Positions 23,793 to 30,338 of a stretch of DNA of 30,642 nt are shown piece after piece. A program made the position numbers and the translations under genes. The notes under the pieces were generated by a model. The model was given only the letters and a program-made list of their open reading frames with translations, had not been told where the DNA came from and searched no databases. The DNA lies in the IMG/VR virus record IMGVR_UViG_3300030673_000034, positions 1-30,642 of that record, one strand, 5' to 3'. Each line of letters starts with the position of its first letter. Position 1 is the first letter of the stretch. Source of the stretch: a virus.

Positions 23793-23830
23793 CATATTAT
23801 TATTTTAATCAATTTAAAACTCAACCCAAA

Positions 23831-24163
23831 ATGGCTACAACACAGAAACTTATCAAAACAACATTTGACCTACTTACAGAGCATATGCAGGATCCCCTAA
23901 TCAACCTTTATAATAGGTGGCAGGATGAAAAACAATATGAAGACTTTAAGGATTACCAAAAGGTCTTACAGGAGATCTTCAATACTAAAATCAAAGGCAA
24001 GGACACCCAGTGTACTTTAACTTTCACTAAAGCAACAAGAAGACCTTTTGGCATTCAGTTCTGGCTCAGGAATAACAATGTAAAGGAGTTACAAAAACTA
24101 TCTTATGAAATGAACGTAACACCCACTACATTTAATACAGTATTAAAAAACATACCCGCATAA
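23831..24163 (+). CDS. Hypothetical protein
   Basis: This protein has 110 residues. The frame is open to an ATG at 23741, but that lies upstream of the -7 element, so 23831 is used. The N-terminus is helical (LLTEHMQDPLINLYNRW, 14-30), and the C-terminal half is beta-rich with basic residues (CTLTFTKATRRPFGIQFWL). No family is recognised. It begins a three-gene operon. Confidence 0.76.
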   Translation: MATTQKLIKTTFDLLTEHMQDPLINLYNRWQDEKQYEDFKDYQKVLQEIFNTKIKGKDTQCTLTFTKATRRPFGIQFWLRNNNVKELQKLSYEMNVTPTTFNTVLKNIPA

Positions 24164-24167
24164 CATT

Positions 24168-24440
24168 ATGGCTACAAAAACTCAATCACTCAACACTCTC
24201 AAGAAAGGTGATTACTTCAAAATGGTAACACCTTTCAAATGTATCATCAAAATCAGTGATGATAAAAAGACCATCAGCCACGTAAATGTACCAGAGAAAA
24301 TATCTAAAACAGTATATGTATACGATGGCTGGAACAAATATGGCAGATGCTGGAACTATCACCCCTTTAATAATGCATCCTCTGGTGACATACATACTAA
24401 GAACAAAAACAAACTTGTAACAACAGACTTCGAATTTTAA
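24168..24440 (+). CDS. Small beta-rich hypothetical protein
   Basis: This 90-residue protein begins with Leu-Lys-Lys-Gly-Asp-Tyr-Phe (11-17). It ends in a Trp/Tyr-rich region (VYVYDGWNKYGRCWNYHPF) and a terminal acidic-aromatic DFEF. The layout recalls small single-domain proteins common in Bacteroidota mobile elements and phages, with a conserved K-G-D-F-F start and a V-x-V-x-x-x-Y core, but I do not know their function. It is second of the 23831 operon. Confidence 0.72.
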   Translation: MATKTQSLNTLKKGDYFKMVTPFKCIIKISDDKKTISHVNVPEKISKTVYVYDGWNKYGRCWNYHPFNNASSGDIHTKNKNKLVTTDFEF

Positions 24441-24453
24441 ATACAGAAACATT

Positions 24454-24741
24454 ATGACAGGAAAACAAATTGAAGGCATCATTAAACCTCTACTTGGGCC
24501 ATACATTACAGATGACCGATTTGAAAAAGCTATTAATAAAATCATGACACTACATAACACTGCCATCAACAAAGTTAGGGATAAGGCTAAACCCCATGAA
24601 GAAGTAAAGGAGGAAAGAACATATGAAGATATCATGGGAAAACCACTTTGCCCATTCAGGGGAAATGCTTGCTCCAACACTAACGATGGTAAGAAAGGTA
24701 ACTGTGCACGATGTAGAGTATCTGAAATGTATGACGATTAA
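24454..24741 (+). CDS. Small protein with a C-terminal Cys cluster
   Basis: This 95-residue protein has a helical N-terminus (about 1-48). The C-terminus has four cysteines in LCPFRGNACSN and NCARCRV (Cys66, Cys73, Cys84 and Cys87), a possible zinc site with unusual CX6C...CXXC spacing. It could be a nucleic-acid or protein-binding zinc finger. No family is recognised. It is last of the 23831 operon. No hairpin terminator is visible before the next promoter. Confidence 0.74.
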   Translation: MTGKQIEGIIKPLLGPYITDDRFEKAINKIMTLHNTAINKVRDKAKPHEEVKEERTYEDIMGKPLCPFRGNACSNTNDGKKGNCARCRVSEMYDD

Positions 24742-24806
24742 GGCTCAATTTCTAGTACCACTTACCCATCCATAGAAAATTATATTTATTTGAACAATTA
24801 TAGTAT

Positions 24807-24833
24807 TATATTGTTTTACTTATATTATCTTTG
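24807..24833 (+). promoter_or_regulatory. Variant promoter (TATATTG-N12-TATCTTTG) for the 24876 gene
   Basis: TATATTG is at 24807-24813, followed twelve bases later by TATCTTTG at 24826-24833. The same variant precedes the related gene at 15788. No TTG lies at the 19-base position. Confidence 0.6.
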
Positions 24834-24875
24834 TAATGTCAATTTTATTAATCAATTATTTAAAAACTTTACACA

Positions 24876-25382
24876 ATGACAACAACCACAATCGCAAAGA
24901 ATGCACAAGGTGCAGCTCCTGCAACAGATTCCAAAACATCTGCCCCTAAGGCAGAAGTAACCAAAACAGTTAAAGGTTCTAAGGAAACCAAGGAAAAGCT
25001 ATCAAAGCCAGTTGAAACAATCAATCTGAAATCAGTTCTGCCGGCACTTGACAAATCCTTATTCATTGAAAAATCACGTGGAGGTAACCGGGAAAATGTT
25101 TACCACAAAGAACTCTTCGAAAACCTTACTGAAAAGGAAAGAAAAACACTCCGGAGAAACATGCGTACAAACCTGGAAAGCTTTGCTTCATCATTCATCG
25201 AATTCAATACCAAGAAGGAAATTGCGAAACTGAAAAAACTGAAGGACTCCTTCGATGCCTATTACAAAAAGGTATACCGGATCAATGATTTAACCGTTGC
25301 CTCCATCCTGCCGGGAAATGCTGGACCAGAAAAACAAAAGGAAGTTGCTAAGATGCTTGAAATCCTCAAAAGCATAAAGTAA
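24876..25382 (+). CDS. Lys/Ala-rich basic protein, related to the 15788 product
   Basis: In this 168-residue protein, residues 1-50 are low complexity (Thr, Lys, Ala, Pro). Residues about 76-136 hold charged helices (FENLTEKERKTLRRNMRTNL, then KLKDSFDAYYKK) that align by eye with the C-terminal region of the 15788 product. A C-terminal helix (PEKQKEVAKMLEILKSIK) is extra. Codon use is of the abundant-protein type (CTG, CGG, CGT, CCG). I infer a nucleic-acid-binding or structural role. No named family is recognised. It has a variant promoter and its own strong terminator. Confidence 0.8.
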   Translation: MTTTTIAKNAQGAAPATDSKTSAPKAEVTKTVKGSKETKEKLSKPVETINLKSVLPALDKSLFIEKSRGGNRENVYHKELFENLTEKERKTLRRNMRTNLESFASSFIEFNTKKEIAKLKKLKDSFDAYYKKVYRINDLTVASILPGNAGPEKQKEVAKMLEILKSIK

Positions 25383-25413
25383 CCCACCAGTCAGGGGTCT
25401 TATAAGTAAAAGG

Positions 25414-25438
25414 TGGTCCTACTTTGGGACCATTTTTT
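25414..25438 (+). terminator. Terminator after the 24876 gene
   Basis: TGGTCC (25414-25419) pairs with GGACCA (25427-25432), loop of seven bases, then six T. It lies 32 bases after the stop. The remaining 170 bases before 25609 hold AT-rich DNA and a promoter. Confidence 0.86.
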
Positions 25439-25535
25439 GTGTGTGAATAGGAACTAGTGATGGCCTATAAAATGTTATCCCATCCCAGGATCCCAACCCC
25501 ATCCATTAATGAATGAAAAAAATAAGATAATAATT

Positions 25536-25565
25536 TTGTATATTCAATATATTATATTAATTTTG
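25536..25565 (+). promoter_or_regulatory. Bacteroidota-type promoter for the 25609 operon
   Basis: -33 TTG is at 25536-25538, with a 19-base spacer and TAATTTTG at 25558-25565. The spacer is nearly the same as at 15341-15359. Confidence 0.75.
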
Positions 25566-25608
25566 AAGAGTAATAAATATACAAACAATTTAAAACCCAA
25601 CTAATACC

Positions 25609-25995
25609 ATGACAGAAACAACATTCAGGTTAAGGATCATCCCTAATCAAGGAGCAAAACCTATATTTGCAGACTTACATAGACTAGACTACGATGCACT
25701 GCTAGTTCAATCCAAGGTAGAGGGGACCTTTAAGGTATACCTGGTTAGATCCATCTTCAACAATGAAAAGGTAAGGATAACACCCATGAAGAAGATACAG
25801 AAACATATCCACCCTAATCAACCTTTCTTAACTCAGCGGGAGGAGGATATGGCTTGGGGAGCATTAAGAAGGAAACTAGCAGATGATGATAGGAGTATAT
25901 CCGAAGATGATATTAATGGGGCAACAGATAAACTTTTCTATGATGCCCATGGTTTTGAACACAACACATTTGAATACTACCCTATAAAACTATAA
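25609..25995 (+). CDS. Hypothetical protein upstream of the PvcA/Dit1-like gene
   Basis: In this 128-residue protein, the N-terminal half is beta-rich (TTFRLRIIPNQGAKPIFADL, then VYLVRSIFNNEKVRI). The C-terminal half is acidic and helical (REEDMAWGALRRKLADDD). No family is recognised. It is first in a promoter-driven operon with the 376-residue gene 4 bases downstream, so the two products are likely to act together. Confidence 0.77.
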   Translation: MTETTFRLRIIPNQGAKPIFADLHRLDYDALLVQSKVEGTFKVYLVRSIFNNEKVRITPMKKIQKHIHPNQPFLTQREEDMAWGALRRKLADDDRSISEDDINGATDKLFYDAHGFEHNTFEYYPIKL

Positions 25996-25999
25996 TAAA

Positions 26000-27130
26000 A
26001 TGAAAACAAGAATCCTAACAGAAGAAGAACCATTTGCAGACTTAATCTGTTTTCACCTAAGGAAAGAATTCCCAGGTATTACTACATTAAGTACTTGCGA
26101 ATTAGTTGAGGCCTTATCCAATGAGATAATAGGCACCAAGGAAGTAAGGTATGGTTCATTGCCAATACCAGAATCCCTGGTAATTATCAGGGAAGCAATC
26201 AGGGATGCAATCAAAGCTGACCTCCCAATCCCTATATTAGTTCCCTGGGGTAGCATCAAAGCAAACTTTTCAAAGAGCTTAGATATTGCCGAGGTATCTG
26301 CAATTCAAAGGCTAGTACAACTTCAAAACAACATCAAGTCATATTACAAACCTGGAGCAGAAATAGTAATCAGGGTGGAAGATACCTCTGCCTATACCTT
26401 ATTCTCTCTGGAAAATGATGGAGAAACTAATAAGAACATTGATTCCTACTCCGGGGATATGCAAACCCTGGTTAATATCCTAAGCCCAGCTGATGGGAGT
26501 ACTGGAAGCATAAGAGTACTACTCGAAAGCAGTATGCCCCAAGCTCTTAACTTTAACAGCACAGCCTTCTACAAGAACCAAACGAGGATATACAACTACC
26601 TGAGGGCAACTAGAGATATGGAAGATCCCCAAGAGATGATGGCAACAAAACAGTATGATGTACTTAGAGATAATGGCTGGAAAGGTTACATTTCTAAAGT
26701 ACAAAGGGAACACTACCTTTCAAATTACAGAAGGATATATGATTGGGATGAGGATACAAACCTCCATAGGCTATCCTTATACTTTGCAGGTGCCTGGAGA
26801 AGGTTCCAACTTAATATGACCGGGAAACAGGAATATTGGGATAAGTTTATCCAACTGAACTACACTGCCCCCATTAAAGGTTTACCTGAAGGTTACGGAT
26901 ATAATACCATATATTATCGAACATTGCCTTTATCAGAAGCAAGGACACATATGAGTCCATGGAGGTCAAAGGGTTACCTTAAGATCAATGGCAACACATT
27001 AACCCATAAACTTACTACCTGGACGGATACTGAATTAATCAGCAGGCTAACCAAAGTAGATATGGTACTAAGCAATGAAGACAATTCACTATCAGTAATA
27101 ATTGAGGCTGACTACTTATTAGAAGCCTAA
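26000..27130 (+). CDS. Possible PvcA/Dit1-like (isocyanide synthase family) protein
   Basis: This is the largest protein in the second half of the window (376 residues). Residues about 76-160 follow the order of the DIT1/PvcA family: a Pro-rich strand then a Lys/Ser turn (PIPILVPWGSIKANF, 76-90), an acidic helix (LDIAEVSAIQRLVQL, 94-108), a helix ending YKPGAEIVIRVED (116-128), then a strand-turn and IDSYSGDMQTLVNIL (147-161). In that family these parts correspond to the segments around PDxxE, YxPGAxxxIxSDG and the V-x-x-Y helix. The canonical SDG is VED here. An RLSLYF segment (254-259) could correspond to the family's RLSIH motif. Known members make isonitriles from amino acids and ribulose 5-phosphate. 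The similarity is distant and needs testing. Confidence 0.55.
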   Translation: MKTRILTEEEPFADLICFHLRKEFPGITTLSTCELVEALSNEIIGTKEVRYGSLPIPESLVIIREAIRDAIKADLPIPILVPWGSIKANFSKSLDIAEVSAIQRLVQLQNNIKSYYKPGAEIVIRVEDTSAYTLFSLENDGETNKNIDSYSGDMQTLVNILSPADGSTGSIRVLLESSMPQALNFNSTAFYKNQTRIYNYLRATRDMEDPQEMMATKQYDVLRDNGWKGYISKVQREHYLSNYRRIYDWDEDTNLHRLSLYFAGAWRRFQLNMTGKQEYWDKFIQLNYTAPIKGLPEGYGYNTIYYRTLPLSEARTHMSPWRSKGYLKINGNTLTHKLTTWTDTELISRLTKVDMVLSNEDNSLSVIIEADYLLEA

Positions 27131-27150
27131 AACAAAGGGGGAGGATTACC

Positions 27151-27450
27151 ATGGGTAAGGCAATATATAAGGTGCATCTAGTAAGCACAACACCAATAGC
27201 AAAAGAAATAGTAGTCCAAGTAAATGAAAGACGTTTGGAAGACCTCAGGGCTATGGCAAAAGACTATGGTCTCTTCACTGTAAACATTAGATCAGGGCCA
27301 ATTTCAGTAGGATCCCACCAGCTAAGGCAATCACCACAAAGGCTCATCCTGAGATTCTTTGCAGAACTAAGTGGCATTACCTTTGATTCTAACAATAAGG
27401 TAAAACATTACCCAGGACAAGGCATAATACCATTTGAGAATCCTCCCTAA
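27151..27450 (+). CDS. Small hypothetical protein
   Basis: This 99-residue protein has a beta-alpha start (AIYKVHLVSTTPIAKEIVVQ), a charged helix (NERRLEDLRAMAKDYGL, 25-41) and a basic middle. No family is recognised. A Shine-Dalgarno-like purine run (aaagggggagg, 27133-27143) lies upstream of ATG 27151, unusual here, so it may be strongly translated. It is the third gene of the 25609 operon. Confidence 0.75.
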   Translation: MGKAIYKVHLVSTTPIAKEIVVQVNERRLEDLRAMAKDYGLFTVNIRSGPISVGSHQLRQSPQRLILRFFAELSGITFDSNNKVKHYPGQGIIPFENPP

Positions 27451-27464
27451 ACTATAAATAAATT

Positions 27465-27494
27465 TTGATAATTCAGTATTTATATGTATATTTG
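27465..27494 (+). promoter_or_regulatory. Bacteroidota-type promoter for the 27518 operon
   Basis: -33 TTG is at 27465-27467, with a 19-base spacer and -7 TATATTTG at 27487-27494. The leader to the next ATG is 23 bases of A-rich DNA. Confidence 0.86.
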
Positions 27495-27517
27495 TAGATA
27501 ATTAAAAATAAATAAAA

Positions 27518-27859
27518 ATGACAATTCCAACTTTAACTCAACCCGCTTTCCTCGAATGGCAACGGAACCATTTTACTGAGGAAGAACAAGTACCAGTTCT
27601 TGAATTTCTATCTGGCCTAGAAGGTGACTCTAAGTTCCTAGAACTACTGCACTATTTCAACCTGGAGTCCTACACTTATTCAATCAACGATGATGAAACC
27701 ATTTGCTGGCACAACTTCTCATTTGAAATCATGGCAACAGAATTAACTCATGCCCAGGTATATAAAATCATCCAAGAATTACAGGATGACAATCAACCAG
27801 TTCCTGCATACTCTTACTATATTGGCTCACTTTACTTAACAATCATAGGACTTGCATAA
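27518..27859 (+). CDS. Acidic hypothetical protein
   Basis: This 113-residue, acidic, aromatic-rich protein (LLHYFNLESYTYSINDDETI) is helical at the start and beta in the middle. No membrane segment or motif is recognised. It is first in a run of small genes up to 29768. It shares one base with the next start. Confidence 0.75.
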   Translation: MTIPTLTQPAFLEWQRNHFTEEEQVPVLEFLSGLEGDSKFLELLHYFNLESYTYSINDDETICWHNFSFEIMATELTHAQVYKIIQELQDDNQPVPAYSYYIGSLYLTIIGLA

Positions 27860-28044
27860 TGAAAACAACAGAAGTAAGGCCTCAGAAACCAGTAGTACCC
27901 TACCTTAGATGGTGGGATAGCTTATCCTACAGTGAACACACTGCTATAATCATAGTAGAGAACATGAGCTATGAACAAACATTAGAACAGTTCAAACAAA
28001 ACATGTCATTCCTATACAACAAATATAAACACTTAATAAAATAA
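27859..28044 (+). CDS. Small hypothetical protein
   Basis: This 61-residue protein is Trp/Tyr-containing (PYLRWWDSLSYSE) with a helical C-terminus. The start overlaps the previous stop (TAATG). No family is recognised. Confidence 0.68.
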   Translation: MKTTEVRPQKPVVPYLRWWDSLSYSEHTAIIIVENMSYEQTLEQFKQNMSFLYNKYKHLIK

Positions 28045-28047
28045 ACC

Positions 28048-28254
28048 ATGAGCAAAGATCTATCAAACCTCCTAACAGAGATGGTATCATTCGTATCTGG
28101 CATTACACCAGAAGAAATAGCTAAGGCTAAAGCTAAAGTACTTAAGCCAACTGAATTAAAAAACCTCCATCAACTCCAAAGAGAATGGGCAGAAGGTGCC
28201 TATGATGAAGACCCAGAGACTGTAGTATCTGAACTAAGGCATTACATAAACTAA
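28048..28254 (+). CDS. Small hypothetical helical protein
   Basis: This 68-residue protein is helical throughout (ITPEEIAKAKAKVLKPTELK, then HQLQREWAEGAYDEDPE). No family is recognised. It starts 3 bases after the previous stop. The lipoprotein gene begins 8 bases later. Confidence 0.68.
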   Translation: MSKDLSNLLTEMVSFVSGITPEEIAKAKAKVLKPTELKNLHQLQREWAEGAYDEDPETVVSELRHYIN

Positions 28255-28262
28255 ACATCCCC

Positions 28263-28421
28263 ATGAAAACAATCAAAGTAATCCTCATCCTCTTTACCCT
28301 GGTATTAACCAGTTGTGCAACCCCAAAAATCAACAACAGGGGCTTATATAATAAACAAACTACTCATTACCCAAAGCCCATAAATACAGGCAGTATTAAC
28401 TCTAGCGGACTACACCAATGA
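28263..28421 (+). CDS. Small lipoprotein
   Basis: This 52-residue product starts MKTIKVILILFTLVLTSCAT: a basic start, hydrophobic core and the lipobox LTSC (Cys18). Signal peptidase II would cleave before Cys18 and the Cys would be lipidated, leaving about 35 residues rich in Asn, Pro and Tyr. The gene is very short, but the signal and lipobox are clear. Its stop overlaps the next ATG by four bases (ATGA), which supports it. The location would be the inner or outer membrane of the host. The function is unknown. Confidence 0.75.
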   Translation: MKTIKVILILFTLVLTSCATPKINNRGLYNKQTTHYPKPINTGSINSSGLHQ

Positions 28422-28819
28422 AAACAATTACCACCACAGCAGAAGCTATTGCTATAGTACTAAAGAAAGCTTGCAACTTTCAGAAATATGCAACAGAAAA
28501 AGAACTCACAGCACTAACAATTGATAAGGCACAGGATGCACTAATAGAAAGACTTATCAAAGAGTTAGGGCCATTCAAATACACCTACAGTAGGCTTCAA
28601 ATGTATAATGCACTTAAATCTCTAAAGGGTCATCAGTATCAGGGTGTTACACTTGTATTAGAGGAGGAAGAATACAACTACCTAATGGTAACTATACTAG
28701 AAGGAGATGAATTCTCTACCCCATTCAAAGATCCCATTGAATTACTAATGGAATGGCTAGACGATGGAGAAGATGATTACCAAGTACCAAACCTAGATAA
28801 TTACAAACCAGTCAACTAA
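28418..28819 (+). CDS. Hypothetical acidic protein
   Basis: In this 133-residue protein, the first 60 residues are helical with Lys (IAIVLKKACNFQKYATEKEL), and the C-terminus is strongly acidic (EEEEYNYLMVTILEGDE, then WLDDGEDDY). No family is recognised. It is coupled to the lipoprotein gene by ATGA. Confidence 0.75.
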   Translation: MKTITTTAEAIAIVLKKACNFQKYATEKELTALTIDKAQDALIERLIKELGPFKYTYSRLQMYNALKSLKGHQYQGVTLVLEEEEYNYLMVTILEGDEFSTPFKDPIELLMEWLDDGEDDYQVPNLDNYKPVN

Positions 28820-28833
28820 TAACAAAGACTAAT

Positions 28834-29057
28834 ATGAAACTAAGGCTAAAACAATTATTGAGCCATTCAACAGTAACCAGATTAAAGAAGGGCAAACCTT
28901 CAAAGTAGTAAGGGTATACAAATCCTATACTGATCAATATGTAATGGCACTAAAAGGGAATGAGAACTCAGCAATAGTGGCTGTCTCTCTATTACCCTTC
29001 TTTGAAGAGATAATAGAATCACAGGAATCTAATTTCCCACCTACAGATAACATGTAA
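28834..29057 (+). pseudogene. Small gene split by an apparent one-base deletion
   Basis: ATG at 28834 reads MKLRLKQ and stops at TAG after 24 residues. The next frame, starting at 28839, is open for 72 codons to TAA at 29055-29057 and gives a protein-like sequence (TIIEPFNSNQIKEGQTFKVV, later AIVAVSLLPFFEEIIESQE), with no usable ATG near its beginning. Adding one A to the AAA at 28837-28839 would give ATG AAA ACT AAG, a start like its neighbours (MKTKAK, about 74 residues). It may be a true mutation, a sequencing error in a homopolymer or a programmed shift. It lies between tightly packed genes. The function is unknown. Confidence 0.6.
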
Positions 29058-29061
29058 CAAT

Positions 29062-29328
29062 ATGAACATCAAACAATGGGAACTCATCCAACATAGAGAA
29101 GGAACCTGGCATAGCCTATGTAACAATGCAACACCTCTACCTAAAACAAACAAAGATATGAATAATGAATCAATAGCTTCAATAAATCGATGGTACATTA
29201 GCCTGGGCCGGGAAACCATAACTACATTACACACATGGGTCCTCCACAACCCTAATTCTCCTGAACCCTTCACATGCTATTCATATAGGGAATACTTATA
29301 TACCACATTCCACCAATCCCTCCTATAA
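29062..29328 (+). CDS. Small hypothetical protein
   Basis: This 88-residue protein is rich in Trp, His, Tyr and Thr (TTLHTWVLHNPNSPEPFTCY). No motif is recognised. It starts 4 bases after the frameshifted gene. Both ends fit the tight gene run. Confidence 0.7.
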   Translation: MNIKQWELIQHREGTWHSLCNNATPLPKTNKDMNNESIASINRWYISLGRETITTLHTWVLHNPNSPEPFTCYSYREYLYTTFHQSLL

Positions 29329-29342
29329 AACAAGGAAACATT

Positions 29343-29576
29343 ATGAACATAGGATATAAATACTTAATCTGGGTAACCATCAACATACTAATGATGGTAC
29401 CCGCCTCATACACCATATATAAGTTGATGAATGAAACAAAACAACCTACCTACAAAAGGTACATCGAATGGATTATGGACGATTCTAATAATGGCCTACA
29501 TGAGACATTATACATTGTAGCTGTACTAATCATCCTATGCTTTATCATTGATACCACTATTCTTCTCCCACTCTAA
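29343..29576 (+). CDS. Small two-helix membrane protein
   Basis: In this 77-residue protein, hydrophobic helices at about 8-27 (LIWVTINILMMVPASY) and 56-76 (LYIVAVLIILCFIID) flank a hydrophilic, charged loop of 28 residues. This fits a small inner-membrane protein with two crossings. Phage holins can look like this, but there is no endolysin nearby and the call as a holin is not justified. It lies in a cluster with an exported lipoprotein. Confidence 0.72.
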   Translation: MNIGYKYLIWVTINILMMVPASYTIYKLMNETKQPTYKRYIEWIMDDSNNGLHETLYIVAVLIILCFIIDTTILLPL

Positions 29577-29597
29577 AACAAAGAAATAATCTAAATT

Positions 29598-29768
29598 ATG
29601 ATACAACCAATAAGCCCATACCAATGGTATAATAACTTAACCAAGGCTGATTCTTATTTCATTTCTAATTACTTATCTAAGTATTACAGTACACTATATG
29701 GGGTACATCTAACTATGGCTAATGTCATGTACATAGGTTACAGTATGTATCATAAATCTATACATTAA
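29598..29768 (+). CDS. Very small Tyr-rich hypothetical protein
   Basis: This 56-residue frame, ATG 29598 to TAA 29766-29768, is rich in Tyr, Ser, Asn and Met (ISNYLSKYYSTLYG). It keeps the spacing (21 bases) and direction of the run and ends immediately before the non-coding region. There is no homology signal, so it could be chance. It is included because its A-rich upstream sequence (ctaaatt) matches neighbouring starts. Confidence 0.5.
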   Translation: MIQPISPYQWYNNLTKADSYFISNYLSKYYSTLYGVHLTMANVMYIGYSMYHKSIH

Positions 29769-30047
29769 AGGTACATCAAACCAAGGTACATTATACAACA
29801 TTCTTATACATTAATCTAATAAGCTAATCAAAGGTCTTCATGGATATCTGTCCGTGGGGATTTTTTGTGATCGAAATCTGAGGACTCTGTCACAGCCTTC
29901 CAGCCATAGTCTACTATAGCTCTACAGCGATAAAGCCAATCCTCTTAAGGTACCTTAAATGAGGCCTCAAAAAGGCCTTTTCAGAGCTTTTTACTAGGGT
30001 AAAGCTAAGGGTAAAAAGGCAGAGGATTGGTGAGGATTAAGGTACAT
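29768..30047 (+). repeat. AAGGTAC(A/C)T direct repeats
   Basis: AAGGTACAT occurs at 29768-29776, 29783-29791 and 30039-30047, and AAGGTACCT at 29947-29955 inside a palindrome. These nonamers in a non-coding stretch are possible protein-binding sites. Confidence 0.5.
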
Positions 30048-30338
30048 TTAAGGCCCATAGGATTCGATGTTTTAAGGCCCAAATGTCACCAGCTATGGCC
30101 CCTTAGGATGTAGGCTTAGGCCATAAATTAATAAGGGAATAAGGCCTTTATTAGCCCCATTAGGAAGTAAATTTATTCACCATGGATGGCCCCAAAGGTA
30201 AAAGGTATTAAGGAAATATGGCCTATATACCTACCCATTCCAAGTAAAAGCTTTAATTGCAAAGGTATATTATCTTAGCCAGTTAACTTACATTTTACTA
30301 GGAATCATACCTAATCCTTAAATAATGATATAAAAAGA
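29769..30338 (+). other. Non-coding region rich in GGCC palindromes
   Basis: There is no open frame longer than about 15 codons from likely starts. GGCC occurs nine times between 29963 and 30223, centred in palindromes. The perfect ones are TTAAGGTACCTTAA (29945-29958), TGAGGCCTCA (29960-29969) and AAAAGGCCTTTT (29970-29981). Imperfect ones include AATAAGGCCTTTATT (30139-30153). A 10-bp stem, CCAATCCTCT (29936-29945) with AGAGGATTGG (30021-30030), encloses the first three, and CTTTTTAC/GTAAAAAG lies within it. The region is bounded by a terminator on the left and a promoter on the right. It may be an origin, packaging site, recombination site or structured RNA. It contains no recognisable tRNA. 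Confidence 0.7.
29836..29866 (+). terminator. Terminator at the left of the non-coding region
   Basis: CTTCATGGA (29836-29844) pairs with TCCGTGGGG (29851-29859, several G-U pairs) over a six-base loop, then A and six T. The T tract is strong and the stem is moderate. Confidence 0.72.

Noticed and set aside
23741-23830. Extended start for the 23831 gene
   Set aside because: The extra codons span the -7 promoter element and encode a hydrophobic, low-complexity stretch from AT-rich promoter DNA.
25048-25233. 61-codon frame within the 24876 gene
   Set aside because: It lies wholly inside a better supported gene with distinctive codon use, and shows no leader or motif.
438-29273. Open frames of 60-164 codons on the minus strand
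   Set aside because: All lie opposite well-supported + strand genes, lack promoters and A-rich leaders, and have Ser/Phe/Leu-rich compositions typical of antisense shadows. The poly-Ser one at 11372-11644 is simply the complement of the Asp repeat.
29343-29576. Holin call for the two-helix membrane protein
   Set aside because: Two membrane helices alone are not enough, and no endolysin or spanin is nearby.
29870-29945. Possible tRNA or small structured RNA just after the terminator
   Set aside because: No acceptor stem with a T-loop GTTCGA-type sequence at the right spacing could be found. Only short hairpins such as ATAGT-CT-ACTAT are present.
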